Positions 1-10,500 of a DNA stretch of 64,000 bases are shown here, in pieces. The notes below the pieces were generated by a model. It did not search any database. It was not told the DNA's origin and worked only from the letters and a program-made list of their open reading frames with translations. Position numbers and translations under genes: made by a program. The first letter of the stretch is position 1. Each line of letters starts with the position of its first letter. The DNA comes from Actinophytocola oryzae. GTDB taxonomy: Bacteria; Actinomycetota; Actinomycetes; Mycobacteriales; Pseudonocardiaceae. Location of the stretch: NCBI RefSeq assembly GCF_004364325.1, contig NZ_SOCP01000001.1:868001-932000 (forward strand), written 5' to 3'.

Positions 1-55
1 CCCGCGCCCGTGACGGGTAGTCCCGCGTGACCATGCCGCGCATTTCCGCGATGAG

Positions 56-523
56 GTGAACGTGGACGAAGGCGATCTTCGCGGTGCACGTGCGTCGGGC
101 GGTGGCCTCGGCCATCGCACGGTCCCGGACCTGTGGCTGCCCGGCATCCCCGCCGTCGTCGGCAGGCTCACCGGCGTGCGTCAGCGGCTCGTCCGCTGGG
201 GCACCCAGGCGGGGCTGTCCGAGGAGCAGGTCGACGACGTCGGGCTCGCGACCTACGAGGCGATGGCCAACGTGGTCGACCACGCCTACCCCGACGGCAC
301 GGGCGAGTTCGACCTCCACGCGGCGAGCGAGCGCGACCTGGTCACGGTCACCGTCACCGACCACGGTCGCTGGAAGCCGCACGCCACCACGCCGGGCCCG
401 ATGTCGCTGCGGGGGCGGGGGCTCATGATCATGGAGAAGCTGTCGTCCCGGTTCGAGCTGACCCCTCGGGTGGGTGGCACGACCGTGTGCATGAGCTGGT
501 CCCTGCCGCTGCTGGGTCGCTGA
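56..523 (+). CDS. RsbW-like anti-sigma factor / serine kinase-type ATP-binding protein
   Basis: A 155-residue protein of the HATPase_c_2 (RsbW/SpoIIAB-like) family. Such proteins bind a sigma factor or phosphorylate a STAS anti-anti-sigma partner in the cytoplasm. Visible motifs are the N-box EAMANVVDHAYP (E, N and H at family spacing), the G1-type VTDHGRW and the glycine-rich RGRGLMIMEKL near the C-terminus. Length is normal for a single-domain member. The GTG start at 56 fits the domain boundary. All three upstream plus frames close between 11 and 30, so the partner gene, if any, ends just before the window. The 3' end overlaps the convergent MFS gene by 95 nt. The family call is secure; the cognate sigma factor is unknown. 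Confidence 0.82.
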   Translation: MNVDEGDLRGARASGGGLGHRTVPDLWLPGIPAVVGRLTGVRQRLVRWGTQAGLSEEQVDDVGLATYEAMANVVDHAYPDGTGEFDLHAASERDLVTVTVTDHGRWKPHATTPGPMSLRGRGLMIMEKLSSRFELTPRVGGTTVCMSWSLPLLGR

Positions 524-1799
524 TCGCGGGGGACGCCGTGCCGGTGGGTGTCGGACCGGGGTAGTCGTGCGCACCGGCCAGGGAGCCGGGAGCCGGGTTG
601 CGCGGCGGGGTCGGCCTGTGGTGCTCGGCCCGGCGGACGGCGACCTGCGCGACGACCCCGGTGACGGTGAACAACGCGCCCATGACGTACCAGCCTGGCT
701 GGCCCCAGGTGATGCACAGTGCGATCAGCAGGCCGGGTCCGAGTGTCTCGGCGAGGCCGAGCCCGAGGCCGAAGATGCCGAGGTACTGGCCGGTCGCGTG
801 GTCGGGGGCGAGTGCGAAGGAGACCTCGAAGCCCGCGGCCGAGTGCCACAGCTCGCCGGTCGCGTGGACCACCACCGCGGTCAGCATCAGCGCCGCGGCG
901 ACCCAGGCGGGCACACCCGCGGTGAGGGAGATCAGCGAGCACGAGACGAGGAACGCCACGCCCGAGCGTCGGTAGGCGCGACCGCCCGCCGACGGGGTGT
1001 CGACGCCGCGGCTGGCACGTACCTGGAAGGCGATGACGATCGCGGTGTTGACCAGCATGGTCGCGGAGATGAGCCAGCGCGGGGCGGTGGTCATCCCGAT
1101 CAGCCAGAGCGGCAGGGCGACCGTGAGCACCTTGAACTGGATCGACATGACCCCGTCCAGTGCGGTGACCGCCAGGTAGGGGAGATCGCGGAGGGCGACC
1201 CAGCGCGGTCCACCCGCCGCCGGGACGGGGGCGACCGGCGGCAGCCGCACCAGGAACACGGCCGACGCGGCGCAGGAGACGGCGTTGCCGACGACCAGGA
1301 GGTCGTAGGCCTGGTGTGTGCCGGTCTGGACGGCCCAGCCCGCGAGCAGGGCGCCGACGGAGATGCCGATGTTGGTCAGTGCACGCAGGTAGGCGCGGAA
1401 CTCGCTGGGCCGCTCGCCGCCGTGGGCGCGGATGATCGGCGCGCGTGCGGCCTGGCCCGCGGTGTGCGCGCCGGTCGCCGCGCACACCGCGACGACGAAC
1501 GGCCAGAAGGTGTCGGCCAGCAGGAAGCCTGCCGTGCCCAGCCCCCGGACGACGAGGGTGGCCGCGTAGACCCCGCGTGCGCTGCGCCGGTCCGCCAGGT
1601 GCCCGACCCCGATCCCGGCGGCGAGCGAGACGACTCCCGCGATGCCGAGCCCCAGGCCCACCTCGCCCGCCGGCAGGTGGGCGGCCTGTGTGAAGTACAG
1701 GACGCCCGCGGTGAGGTAGATGCCGCTGCCGACCGTGTTGACCAGGTTCGAGACGGCGATGACTCGCTGAGGGCCCGGCAGGGGTAACAGGCGCGGCAT
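429..1799 (-). CDS. MFS transporter (12-TM, exporter-like)
   Basis: A 456-residue major facilitator protein with about 12 hydrophobic segments, beginning MPRLLPLPGPQRVIAVSN and running through TM1 at residues 13-40. The loop between TM2 and TM3 carries the family signature GHLADRRSARG. Substrate is unknown; this branch is typical of small actinobacterial drug or metabolite exporters. The last ~60 residues are hydrophilic, Pro/Thr-rich and overlap the 3' end of the RsbW-like gene on the other strand, so this tail is probably not conserved. The ATG at 1799 is chosen because the hydrophobic core begins right after it; an in-frame ATG at 1817 is possible. It is similar in kind to the MFS gene at 35944-37140. 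A repeat-rich, AT-rich stretch just upstream looks like its control region. Confidence 0.8.
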   Translation of the reverse strand: MPRLLPLPGPQRVIAVSNLVNTVGSGIYLTAGVLYFTQAAHLPAGEVGLGLGIAGVVSLAAGIGVGHLADRRSARGVYAATLVVRGLGTAGFLLADTFWPFVVAVCAATGAHTAGQAARAPIIRAHGGERPSEFRAYLRALTNIGISVGALLAGWAVQTGTHQAYDLLVVGNAVSCAASAVFLVRLPPVAPVPAAGGPRWVALRDLPYLAVTALDGVMSIQFKVLTVALPLWLIGMTTAPRWLISATMLVNTAIVIAFQVRASRGVDTPSAGGRAYRRSGVAFLVSCSLISLTAGVPAWVAAALMLTAVVVHATGELWHSAAGFEVSFALAPDHATGQYLGIFGLGLGLAETLGPGLLIALCITWGQPGWYVMGALFTVTGVVAQVAVRRAEHHRPTPPRNPAPGSLAGAHDYPGPTPTGTASPAISDPAAAGTSSCTRSCHPPEGSARTGTTASP

Positions 1800-1823
1800 T
1801 GCGTCAGTCTGATGCACCCAACC

Positions 1824-1849
1824 TGCAATTGCAATAAGTTTGCAATAAG
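1824..1849. promoter_or_regulatory. Repeat-rich control region upstream of the MFS gene
   Basis: An AT-rich island in otherwise GC-rich DNA. It holds the perfect 10-bp palindrome TGCAATTGCA (1824-1833) and two direct copies of TTGCAATAAG at 1829-1838 and 1840-1849, an 11-bp period close to one helical turn. It lies between the PPOX stop and the MFS start, where a promoter and operator for the MFS gene would sit. No regulator is adjacent. Confidence 0.4.
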
Positions 1850-1851
1850 AG

Positions 1852-2235
1852 TCAGCCGACGCCGACCGTCTGTCGTTCCGGCTCGATCACGGCCACGACA
1901 CGCTCCTGGCCGCGGGGATAGGGCGAGCCGGTGTACTTCGTGGCGAGCCGGTCGACGATCTCCCACGCGAGGTCACCCTCGAGCCACTCGACGACCCGGC
2001 CCCGGATGACGACCGGCTCGTAGGGGTTGTCGGCAGGCGCGATGGACAGCGCCACCCTGGGGTCGCGGCGCAGGTTCCGCGCCTTGCGCGCACCGGGACC
2101 GGTGAAGAAGACGGCCCGGTCGCCGTGGGTGCCGACGTAGACGGGAGTGGCGTGGGGCGAGCCGTCCGGCAGGACGGTGGCGAGGTGGGCGATCGAGGTG
2201 CCGTCGAGAACGCGGCGCACGTCGGTGTCAAGCAT
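1852..2235 (-). CDS. PPOX-class (F420/FMN-dependent) flavoprotein family enzyme
   Basis: A 127-residue single-domain protein of the pyridoxamine 5'-phosphate oxidase-like split-barrel fold. The N-terminal segment IAHLATVLPDGSPHATPVYV is the usual start of this family. It is followed by GPGARKARNLRRDPRVALSI, typical of the cofactor-binding strand-loop, and GRVVEWLEGD. Actinobacterial members of this size are often F420-dependent reductases; the exact cofactor and substrate cannot be told from sequence. Start ATG at 2235 has GGAGC a few bases upstream. It ends just before the MFS control region and lies 12 nt downstream of the epimerase remnant on the same strand. Confidence 0.82.
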   Translation of the reverse strand: MLDTDVRRVLDGTSIAHLATVLPDGSPHATPVYVGTHGDRAVFFTGPGARKARNLRRDPRVALSIAPADNPYEPVVIRGRVVEWLEGDLAWEIVDRLATKYTGSPYPRGQERVVAVIEPERQTVGVG

Positions 2236-2247
2236 GTGGGTGCTCCA

Positions 2248-2433
2248 TCAGCGGTGGTTGTCGGCGCGCCACGCGACGTAGTCGGCGACCGCCTCGGCGA
2301 CGTCGAACCCCGCGAGGAACGACGGGACCCCGGTCCGGTGGTGGGCCGTGACGACGACCTCCTGCCCGAGGTCGGTGAGCGCGCGGGCGGTGTGGGCGCC
2401 GATCATCCCCAGCCCGCCGGTGACCAGGATCAA
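2248..2433 (-). pseudogene. NAD-dependent epimerase/dehydratase remnant (internal deletion)
   Basis: A 61-codon reading frame made of the two ends of an extended SDR/epimerase. It begins with the Rossmann segment [19 protein letters not shown] (TGGxGxxG), continues for one strand, and then joins directly to [16 protein letters not shown], which resembles the usual C-terminus of these ~300-residue enzymes. The ~240 residues of catalytic domain between them, including the YxxxK motif, are absent. The start is a TTG overlapping the stop of the upstream DHFR-like gene (TTGA). It is most simply a decayed gene after an in-frame deletion. A functional micro-protein is possible but unsupported. Confidence 0.65.
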
Positions 2434-3035
2434 CGGACCACCTCGTAGTGGAGGTGGGTCACGCCCGGTGCCGGGACGGCCTCGACCAGGCGGAGGCGCA
2501 CGTGCTCCGGGACCGCCTGGAAGAAGGGCCGTCCGCCGCCGAGCAGGACGGGGACCTGGTGGAGGACCACCTCGTCGACCAGGCCTGCTGCCAGTGCGGA
2601 GGTCAGCGCACCGCCGCCCATGACGGAGACGTCCCTGTCCCCGGCCGCCTCGCGTGCCGCCGCGACCGCGTCCTCGATGCCCGTGGTGACCAGGGTCTGG
2701 GTCGCGCTGATCTCGGGTGCCGGCCGGTGGCTGACGACGAAGAGCGGCGCCGTGGGATGGGGCCCGCCGCCTCCCCAGTGGCTGGAGTGCTCGTAGGTGG
2801 TGCGTCCCGCGACCGTCGCCCCCACCCGTGCCGCGATGGTGTCGAAGAACCGGGCGCTCGGCTCGCTCAGCCTGAACCCGTCGAACACCCGGCTCTCCGT
2901 GTCCCCGTCCAGGTACCAGTCGAAGAGCACGGGCGCGTCACCGAGACCGCGCCCGAACTCCTCGGCGCCGTCCGGGGTGCGGCCACTGATGTAGCCGTCC
3001 ACCGAGACGGCGTGGGCGCTGAAGACCTTGCTCAT
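2430..3035 (-). CDS. Dihydrofolate reductase / RibD C-terminal domain family protein
   Basis: A 201-residue protein of the DHFR-like RibD_C fold, often annotated 'dihydrofolate reductase family protein' in actinobacteria. It starts with the nucleotide-fold strand [14 protein letters not shown] and contains [16 protein letters not shown] and the glycine motif [22 protein letters not shown]. Members are NAD(P)H-dependent reductases of mostly unknown substrate rather than true folate enzymes. The ATG start has a strong GGAGGG ribosome site. It overlaps the epimerase remnant by four bases, so the two were once co-transcribed. No further context fixes its role. Confidence 0.83.
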   Translation of the reverse strand: MSKVFSAHAVSVDGYISGRTPDGAEEFGRGLGDAPVLFDWYLDGDTESRVFDGFRLSEPSARFFDTIAARVGATVAGRTTYEHSSHWGGGGPHPTAPLFVVSHRPAPEISATQTLVTTGIEDAVAAAREAAGDRDVSVMGGGALTSALAAGLVDEVVLHQVPVLLGGGRPFFQAVPEHVRLRLVEAVPAPGVTHLHYEVVR

Positions 3036-3123
3036 GTCCCTCCTCGCTCCCTGAGTCGGGTCGACGGTATGTGCCGCGCGACCACGGGTCTTGAACGAAT
3101 CGCGCAGGGGAGCACCGGGGCGG

Positions 3124-4308
3124 TCACGGCTTGAGCAGTACCTTGATGGCGCCGTCCCGCTTCTGCTGGAAGATCTCGTACCCGCGCGCCGCGTCGGCGA
3201 GCGGCAGCTGGTGGGTCGCGAGGTCCTCGGTGCCGAGCGGGTCGTCGTCGCCGGTGACGAGCGGCAGGATGTCGTCGATCCAGCGCCGCACGTTCGCCTG
3301 GCCCATCCGCAGCTGGAGCTGCTTGTCGAACAGCTCCATCATCGGGATCGGGTCGATCATCCCGCCGTACACACCGGACAGTGACACCGTGCCGCCGCGC
3401 CGGACCGTGTCGATCGAGGCCAGCAGCGCGCCGAGCCGGTCGACCCCCGCCTTCTCGGTCATCTTCGCGGCGACCGCCTTGGGCAGCAGGGTCGTGAGCT
3501 GCTGTGCCATCCGCCCGCCCGGCGACCCGTGCGCCTCCATCCCCACGGCGTCGATCACCGAGTCCGTGCCCCTGCCGTCGGTGAGGTCCCTGATGGTGGC
3601 CGCCGGGTCGGTGTGGTCACGGAGGTCGACCGTGGTCACGCCGTACCTCGCGGCCAGCGCGATGCGTTCGGGTACCAGGTCGACACCGATCACCTGTCCG
3701 GCGCCGAGGTGCCTGGCGATCCGGCACGCCATCTGGCCGATCGGCCCGAGGCCGAACACCGCGACCGAGCCGCCGTCGGGGACCGCCGCGTACCGCACCG
3801 CCTGCCACGCCGTTGGCACCACGTCCGACAGGTACACGAACCGCTCGTCCGGCGGTCCTTCGGGAACCTTGACCGGGCCGTAGTGCGCCTGCGGCACGCG
3901 GAGGTACTCCGCCTGGCCGCCCGGCACCTGCCCGTACAGCTTGGTGTAGCCGAGCAGCGCCGCGCCCTTGCCCCTGTCCCGCACCTGGGTCGTCTCGCAC
4001 TGCGACTGCAGTCCTTGCGCACACATGAAACAGTGGCCGCACGAGATGTTGAACGGCACCACCACCCGGTCGCCCGGCCTGATGTGGTGCACCTCGGCGC
4101 CCACCTCCTCGACCACGCCCATCGGCTCGTGGCCGAGCACGTCACCCGGGTCGATGAACGACCCGAGCACCTCGTACAGGTGCAGGTCCGAGCCGCAGAT
4201 GCCGGTGGAGGTCACCCTGATCACGGCGTCGGTCGGCTCGGTGATCTTCGGGTCGGGCACGGTCTCGACCCGCACGTCCCGCCTGCCCTGCCATGTGACG
4301 GCTCTCAT
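3124..4308 (-). CDS. Zinc-dependent alcohol dehydrogenase (formaldehyde dehydrogenase-like)
   Basis: A 394-residue medium-chain dehydrogenase. The catalytic zinc ligands are C38 (GICGSDLH), H60 and E61 (GHEPMG). The structural zinc ligands C90, C93, C96 and C104 sit in ISCGHCFMCAQGLQSQC. The NAD-binding GLGPIG motif is in the middle of the chain. Length and the long insertion between the Rossmann fold and C-terminus match the glutathione-independent formaldehyde dehydrogenase/threonine dehydrogenase-like subgroup. It would oxidise an alcohol or hydrated aldehyde with NAD(P)+ in the cytosol. The ATG has a GGAGG site. It is divergent from the PKS gene with 278 bp between; nothing shows a functional link to it. 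Confidence 0.88.
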   Translation of the reverse strand: MRAVTWQGRRDVRVETVPDPKITEPTDAVIRVTSTGICGSDLHLYEVLGSFIDPGDVLGHEPMGVVEEVGAEVHHIRPGDRVVVPFNISCGHCFMCAQGLQSQCETTQVRDRGKGAALLGYTKLYGQVPGGQAEYLRVPQAHYGPVKVPEGPPDERFVYLSDVVPTAWQAVRYAAVPDGGSVAVFGLGPIGQMACRIARHLGAGQVIGVDLVPERIALAARYGVTTVDLRDHTDPAATIRDLTDGRGTDSVIDAVGMEAHGSPGGRMAQQLTTLLPKAVAAKMTEKAGVDRLGALLASIDTVRRGGTVSLSGVYGGMIDPIPMMELFDKQLQLRMGQANVRRWIDDILPLVTGDDDPLGTEDLATHQLPLADAARGYEIFQQKRDGAIKVLLKP

Positions 4309-4586
4309 CGCTGTCCTCCCCGCGACCTCGTGTCCTGACCGCGACCGGTTACCCGGGGGTCCCCGGGCCCAACCCCGCCACTCCTGTGATCAACTGGGGA
4401 ATTGCACAAGTCGTCGTTCACGTAGCATTCCGGGCGGCTTCGTGACACGTGCGGGTGAATCATTCGATCTGGTTTGGCGCTGCTGATGCGGCTGTAGCAG
4501 GATACCTGTGCGATGAGGCCGGTCGGTCAATACGTGGCCAATAATGCATATTTGCATGGCGTTCACTCTATTGTCTGGAGTACTAC
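4309..4586. promoter_or_regulatory. Divergent promoter region ADH / PKS
   Basis: The 278-bp gap between divergent genes. The PKS-proximal third is AT-rich and contains the inverted repeat ATGCA-TATT-TGCAT at 4544-4557, about 30 nt before the PKS GTG start. GGAG at about 4575 serves as ribosome site. No confident -35/-10 pair can be assigned. The palindrome position suggests a repressor site or a -10-overlapping operator. Confidence 0.4.
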
Positions 4587-7500
4587 GTGGAATCACCCGT
4601 CCAGGAGCCAATCGCGATCGTCGGACTGGATTGCCGCTTCCCTGGTGGTTGTGATTCCCCCGCCTCCTACTGGAAGTTCCTCGACGAGGGACTGTCCTCC
4701 CGCGCCGGACTGCCCGGCGACCGTGGCTGGGACCTGGCGCGGTTGACGTCACACGACAAAGGCGCCGTCGGTGCGACATATGTACGGTTCGGTGGATTTC
4801 TGGACGAGATCGGGGACTTCGACGCCGGATTCTTCGGAATCGGCCCCCGCGAGGCAACGGCAATGGACCCGCAGCACCGGTTGTTGCTCGAATGCGCGTG
4901 GCGCGCGGTCGAGGACTCGCGAATCGCGCCGCACACGCTGTCCGGCAGCGCGACCGGGGTGTACGTGGGAATCAGCACCAGCCGGTACCTCTCGCGGCTG
5001 GGCAGGCTGGACGCGGAGATGGAGGCCTACCTGCCGACCGGCCTGTCGGCCAGCGGCGCCGCGGGCCGGATCGCCTACGTCCTCGGGCTCGCCGGACCGG
5101 CGTTGTCGGTGGACACGGCGTGTTCCTCCGGGCTGACCGCGGTGCACCTCGCGGTGCGCGCGTTGCGGGCGGGGGAGTGCGACACGGCCGTCGCGGCGGG
5201 CGTGTGCGTGATGGCCGAGCCCGACGTGGTGGTCGACTTCGCGCGGCTGGGCGCGGTGACCTCGGACGGGCGGTGCAAGTCCTTCGCGGCGGACGCCGAC
5301 GGGTTCGCCCCCGCGGAGGGCGTGGCGTCACTGGTGTTGATGCCGCTGACCCTCGCCCGTGCGCGGGGACACCGCGTGCGGGCCGTGATCCGGGGCTCCG
5401 CACTGAACGAGGACGGGGCGAGCGAGAGCTTCACCGCGCCGAGCGGCCAGGCGCAGCGGACGGTGATCGCGAAGGCCCTCGCGGACGCCGGTCTGCACGC
5501 GCACGAGGTCGACCTGGTCGAGGCACACGGGACGGGGACCGCGGTGGGGGACCCCATCGAGGCCGGGTCCCTTCGCGACGCCTACGCGGCCGGCCGCTCG
5601 CCCGACTCGCCGCTGTGGGTCGGCTCGGTCAAGTCGAACATCGGGCACACGCAGGCCGCCGCCGGACTCGCGGGCCTGGTGAAGGTGGTGCTGGCGCTCG
5701 AGCACGAGCGGATGCCCGCCACCCTGCACGCCGCGCGGCCGACGACCGCGGTGGACTGGTCGGACGGCCGGATGCGGTTGCTGCGGGAGGCCCGCCCGTG
5801 GCCGAGGACCGCGCGGCCGCGGCGGGCCGGGGTATGCGCGTACGGGATCACCGGCACCAACGCGCACGTCGTGGTGGAGGAGGCGGCCGAGCAGGAGCGC
5901 CGCGCGTCCGGTGGTTCACGCACGCCGCGGCTGTGGGCACTGTCCGCGGCGAGGTCGTCCGCGCTGCCCGCACAGGCCGGGGCGCTGGCCGCACACGTCC
6001 GGGCCGGCGACCTCGACGCCGACGCGGTCGCCCACTCCCTGGCAGGCACCCGCAGCCCCCTGACCGACCGTGCCGTCGTGGTCGGTGCGGACCGCGCCGC
6101 GCTCGTGGCCGGTCTCGACGCCCTGGCGGCAGGCGGGACCGGGCCCGAGGTGGTTCGCGGGCGTGCGGTCGAGGGACAGGGCCCGGTGTTCGTGTTCCCC
6201 GGACAGGGCGCGCAGTGGCAGGGGATGGGGGCACGGCTGCTCGCCGAGTCGCCCGTCTTCGCCTCGACCGTGGCCGAGTGCGCCGCGGCGCTGCGCCCGT
6301 GGACCGGCTTCGACGTCACCGACGTCGTGCGGGACGGCACCCGGCCGCTCGAGACCCCCGACATCGTGCAGCCCGCGCTGTTCACCATGTACACGGCGCT
6401 GGCCGAGGTGTGGCGCGAGCACGGCGTGCACCCGGCCGCGGTGATCGGGCACAGCCAGGGGGAGATCGCCGCCGCGTACGTCGCGGGCGCGTTGAGCCTG
6501 CCGGACGCGGCCAGGGTGGTCGCGTGCCGCAGCAGGCTGCTGCGCTCGGTCGCGGGACGCGGGTCGATGGTGGCGCTCGGCCTGCCCGCGGTGAAGGCCG
6601 CCGCGCTGCTGGCACGCTGGCCGGGACGCCTTCAGGTCGCGGTCGTGAACGGCCCCGCCGCCACCGTGGCCGCGGGCGACGACCACGCCGTGCGGGAGCT
6701 GCTGGAGGTGTGCGAGGCCGAGGGGATCTGGGCCAGGGGCGTCCCGGTGGACTACGCGTCCCACAGCCACCACGTCGAGGGCCTCCGCGAGGACCTGGTC
6801 CGCGAGCTGGCAGGCACGCCCGCCAAGCCGCCCGCCGTCCCCATGTTCTCCACGGTCACCGGTGAGCCGGTCGACGAGGCGGACCGGCTGGGTGCCGAGT
6901 ACTGGTACCAGAACCTGCGCCAGCCGGTCCTCTTCGAGCCGGCCGTGCGGCACGCCGTCGAGGCCGGGTTCCGGCACTTCGTCGAGGTCTCCCCGCACAC
7001 CGTGCTGACCGGCGCGCTGACCGACATCCTCGCCGACACCGCGGTCGAGACCTGTGTCGTCGGCACCGTCCACCGTGACGACGGCGGGATCGCGGACCTC
7101 TCGCGGTCTCTCGCCGCCGCGCACGTCGGTGGGCTCGAGTGGGACCGGGAGGTCGTGTGCCCCGGCGACGAGGTCGACCTCCCCACGTACCGTTTCGAGC
7201 GTCAGCGCTACTGGCCCGAACCCGCCGACGACACCGGGCTGGCCTCGGCGGGGCTGCGGGGTGCGCGACATCCGTTCCTGAGGGCGTCCACCGACCTGCC
7301 GGACGGCGCGACCCTGCTGACCGGGCGACTGTCCATCGAGGACCACCCGTGGCTCGCCGGCCATGCCGTGCACGGCGTGACCCTGTTGCCCGCCACCGGC
7401 ATGGTCGAGCTGCTGGTGCACGCCGCGGCCCGCGCCGGGCACGAAGGACCGGTCGGCGACGTCACCTTCTTCGCCCCGCTGGTCGTGCCGGACGGTGCCG

Positions 7501-10500
7501 TGGACCTGCAGGTGCACTGTGCCGCCGACAGTGGCGAGGGTGCCGGCATCACGCTGTACTCCCGCAGCCACAACGGCATCGGGCCCTGGGTCCGGCACGC
7601 CGAGGCGGTGACCGTCAGGCCGGGGAAGACCTCTCCTCCGGCCCGCGTGCCGTGGCCACCCGAGGGCGCGGATGTCGTCGACGTGGCGGAGTGCTACCGG
7701 GAGCTCGCCGAACGCGGCTACCACTACGGCCCCGACTTCCGGAACCTGACCGGCGCCTGGCGCGAGGGCGCCACCGGCTTCACCGAGGCCCGGCTGGCGG
7801 TCCGCGACGACGGCTTCACCGTGCATCCCGCGCTACTCGACGCGCTGCTGCACGCCCTGCCGACGGCCGAGTCGTCCGGGCGCACGATGCTGCCGTACTC
7901 GATCGGCTCGGTCGAGGTCCTCGCGGCAGGCGCCACCGCGTTGCGTGCCGTGCTCACCCCGACGGGCCGCGACGCCTTCCGCGTCGAGGCGACGGACATC
8001 GACGGCAATGCCGTCGTGCGGCTGGACGAACTGCGCCTGCGCCCCGCGGCCGGGCACCAGCTGCGTGCCGCGGTCACCGCGGCGGACGCCACCGTCTTCG
8101 TGCCGGTGTGGCGACCGGTGTCGACACCGGACCCCGTTGAGCCACAAGGGGAATGGGCGTACCTCGACGAGGGTTCCCCTGCCACGCGCTCGTTCGACCG
8201 TCCTCCCGCGGTGCTCGTCCTCGACCTGCGTACCGGTTCCCGGATGACCGGCCCGGCCCGGCTCCAGGCCACCCTCTCGCGCGTACTCGCCGACCTGCGC
8301 GCGTTCCTCGACCGCGACGACCTGTCCGACACACGCCTGCTCGTCCTGACCCGCGGTGCGCACAGCTGCGTGTTCGGCGACACCGTCGACGACCTCGCAG
8401 GCGCCGCGTGCGCGGGCATGGTCCGCTCGGCGCAGAGCGAGCACCCGGACCGCATCGTCCTGGTGGAGACCGACACCGGCACGCCGGACCGTGCCGTGCT
8501 CGCGGCGTTGCTCGACGCAGGGCACGCCCACGTCGCGCTGCGTGGCGAGCAGGTCCTGGTCCCACGCCTCGTCGCCGCGCACGACGACGACGGGCTCACC
8601 CTGCCCGACACGCCGTGGGTGCTGACGCCCCCAGCCGCCGGGACCCTGGACAGCATCAGGCCGGTCCCGCTGACGGACACCGACCGGCCCGTCCGCCCCG
8701 GTGAGGTCCGCGTCGACGTGCGTCAGTCGGGCATGAACTTCCGCGACGCCGTGGTGTCACTCGGCATGGTCGAGGGGACCGCCATCGGCTTCGAGGTGAC
8801 GGGCACCGTCGTCGCGGTCGGTGACGGCGTGACCGACCTGGTGCCTGGCGACCGCGTCGAGGCGGGGCTGACCTCGGGCGGCGGCTACGCCACCGTCGTC
8901 GACGCCGACCGCCGCGACGTCGTCCGCCTCCCCGAGCACTGGAACACGAACCGTGGCGTCGGCATCACCTCCGCCTACCTCACCGCCTACTGCGCGCTGG
9001 TCGAGCAGGCGGGACTGAAGGCGGGCGACAACGTCCTCGTGCACGCGGCGGCGGGCGGTGTCGGCACGGCCGCCGTGCGTCTGGCCCAGGCGCTCGGCGC
9101 CCACGTCCACGCCACGGCCAGTGAGGGGAAACGGTCTCTCGTCGCCGACATGGGCGTCCGGCCGGACCGCATCGCCGACTCCCGCACCCTCGCGTTCGAA
9201 CACGACCTGCGCGCCGCGACCGGTGGTGCGGGATTCGACGTGGTGCTGGGCAGCCTTTCCGGTGAGTTCGTCGACGCGTCCCTGCGCCTGCTCCGCGACG
9301 GCGGCCGGTACGTGGAGATCGGCGCGACGGACCTCCGCGTCCCCGACGAGGTGGCGACGCGTCACCCGGGGGTCCGGTACAGCACCCTCGACATCCGCGA
9401 GATCCCCGACCGCGGCCGGATGCTGGGGCTCATCACAGACCTGCTCGGCGACGGGACACTTCCCCCGCTGCCGGTCCGGTCGTTCAGCATCCGCCAGGCG
9501 CGGCAGGCCCTGCGTCACCTGAGCCAGGGTCGCAGCACCGGCAAGCTCGTCCTCACCCAGCCGCCCGCACTGCGTCGGGACGGCACGGTCCTGATCACCG
9601 GCGGCACCGGCACGCTGGGCACACTGCTGGCGCGCCATCTCGTGACCCGCCACGGCATCCGCCACCTGGTGCTGGTGAGCCGCCAGGGCGGTGACGCACC
9701 GGGCGCCCGTGAACTAGTGACGGAACTCGCCGCGGACATCACCTTCGCGGCCTGCGACGTCGGCGACCGCGCCGCGCTGGCCGACGTGCTCGCCGCCATC
9801 CCCGCACGCCACCCACTGACCGCGATCGTCCACGCGGCGGGCGCGCTGGACGACGCACCCGTCACGGACCTGGACGAGGACCGGCTGCGGCGGGTGCTGC
9901 GTGCGAAGGCGGACGCGGCGTGGCACCTGCACGACCTCACCCGTGACACCGACCTGGACGCGTTCGTCCTCTACTCCAGCATGGCCGGGGTGATCGGCAC
10001 GGCAGGCCAGGCGAACTACGCGGCGGCCAACACCTTCCTCGACGCGCTCGCCCACCACCGCCGGGGGCTCGGACTACCCGCGACGGCACTGTCCTGGGGG
10101 CTGTGGCAGGAAACCAGCGGGCTGACCGCGCACCTGCAGGCCACCGACCACACGCGACTCGCCCGCCACGGCCTGTTCCCGCTCACCACGAAACAGGCCC
10201 TGGCCGCGTTCGACACCGCGCTCGTCATCGACCAGCCGCACGTTGCCGTCACCGCCGTCTCGGCCACCTCGTCGCACGCCCCACACGAGCTGCTCGCCGA
10301 CGTGGTCCGAAGTGGACACACGAGGTCGGGCGCGAAGGGCTCGAACGCCGACCGCACCCGGCTCTCGACGCTGCCGGCGGCCGAACGGCTCCCGGCACTG
10401 CTGACCCTGGTCCGTACCGAGGCCGCGGCGGTACTGGGACATCCCGGCCCCGACGCCGTCCCCGCCGACCGGCGCTTCCGCGACCTGGGTTTCGACTCCC

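Noticed and set aside
4308..4587. Functional link between the zinc alcohol dehydrogenase and the PKS
   Set aside because: They are merely divergent neighbours; dehydrogenases of this type are common and nothing in sequence shows co-regulation.
4390..4863. Minus-strand small gene overlapping the PKS start
   Set aside because: Arg-rich translation, no motif, overlaps the KS N-terminus and the divergent promoter.
5916..7826. A 636-codon open frame on the minus strand inside the PKS gene
   Set aside because: It is the antisense of KS/AT/DH coding sequence; low-complexity Arg/Gly/His-rich translation without any family motif. Long antisense frames are expected in GC-rich DNA.
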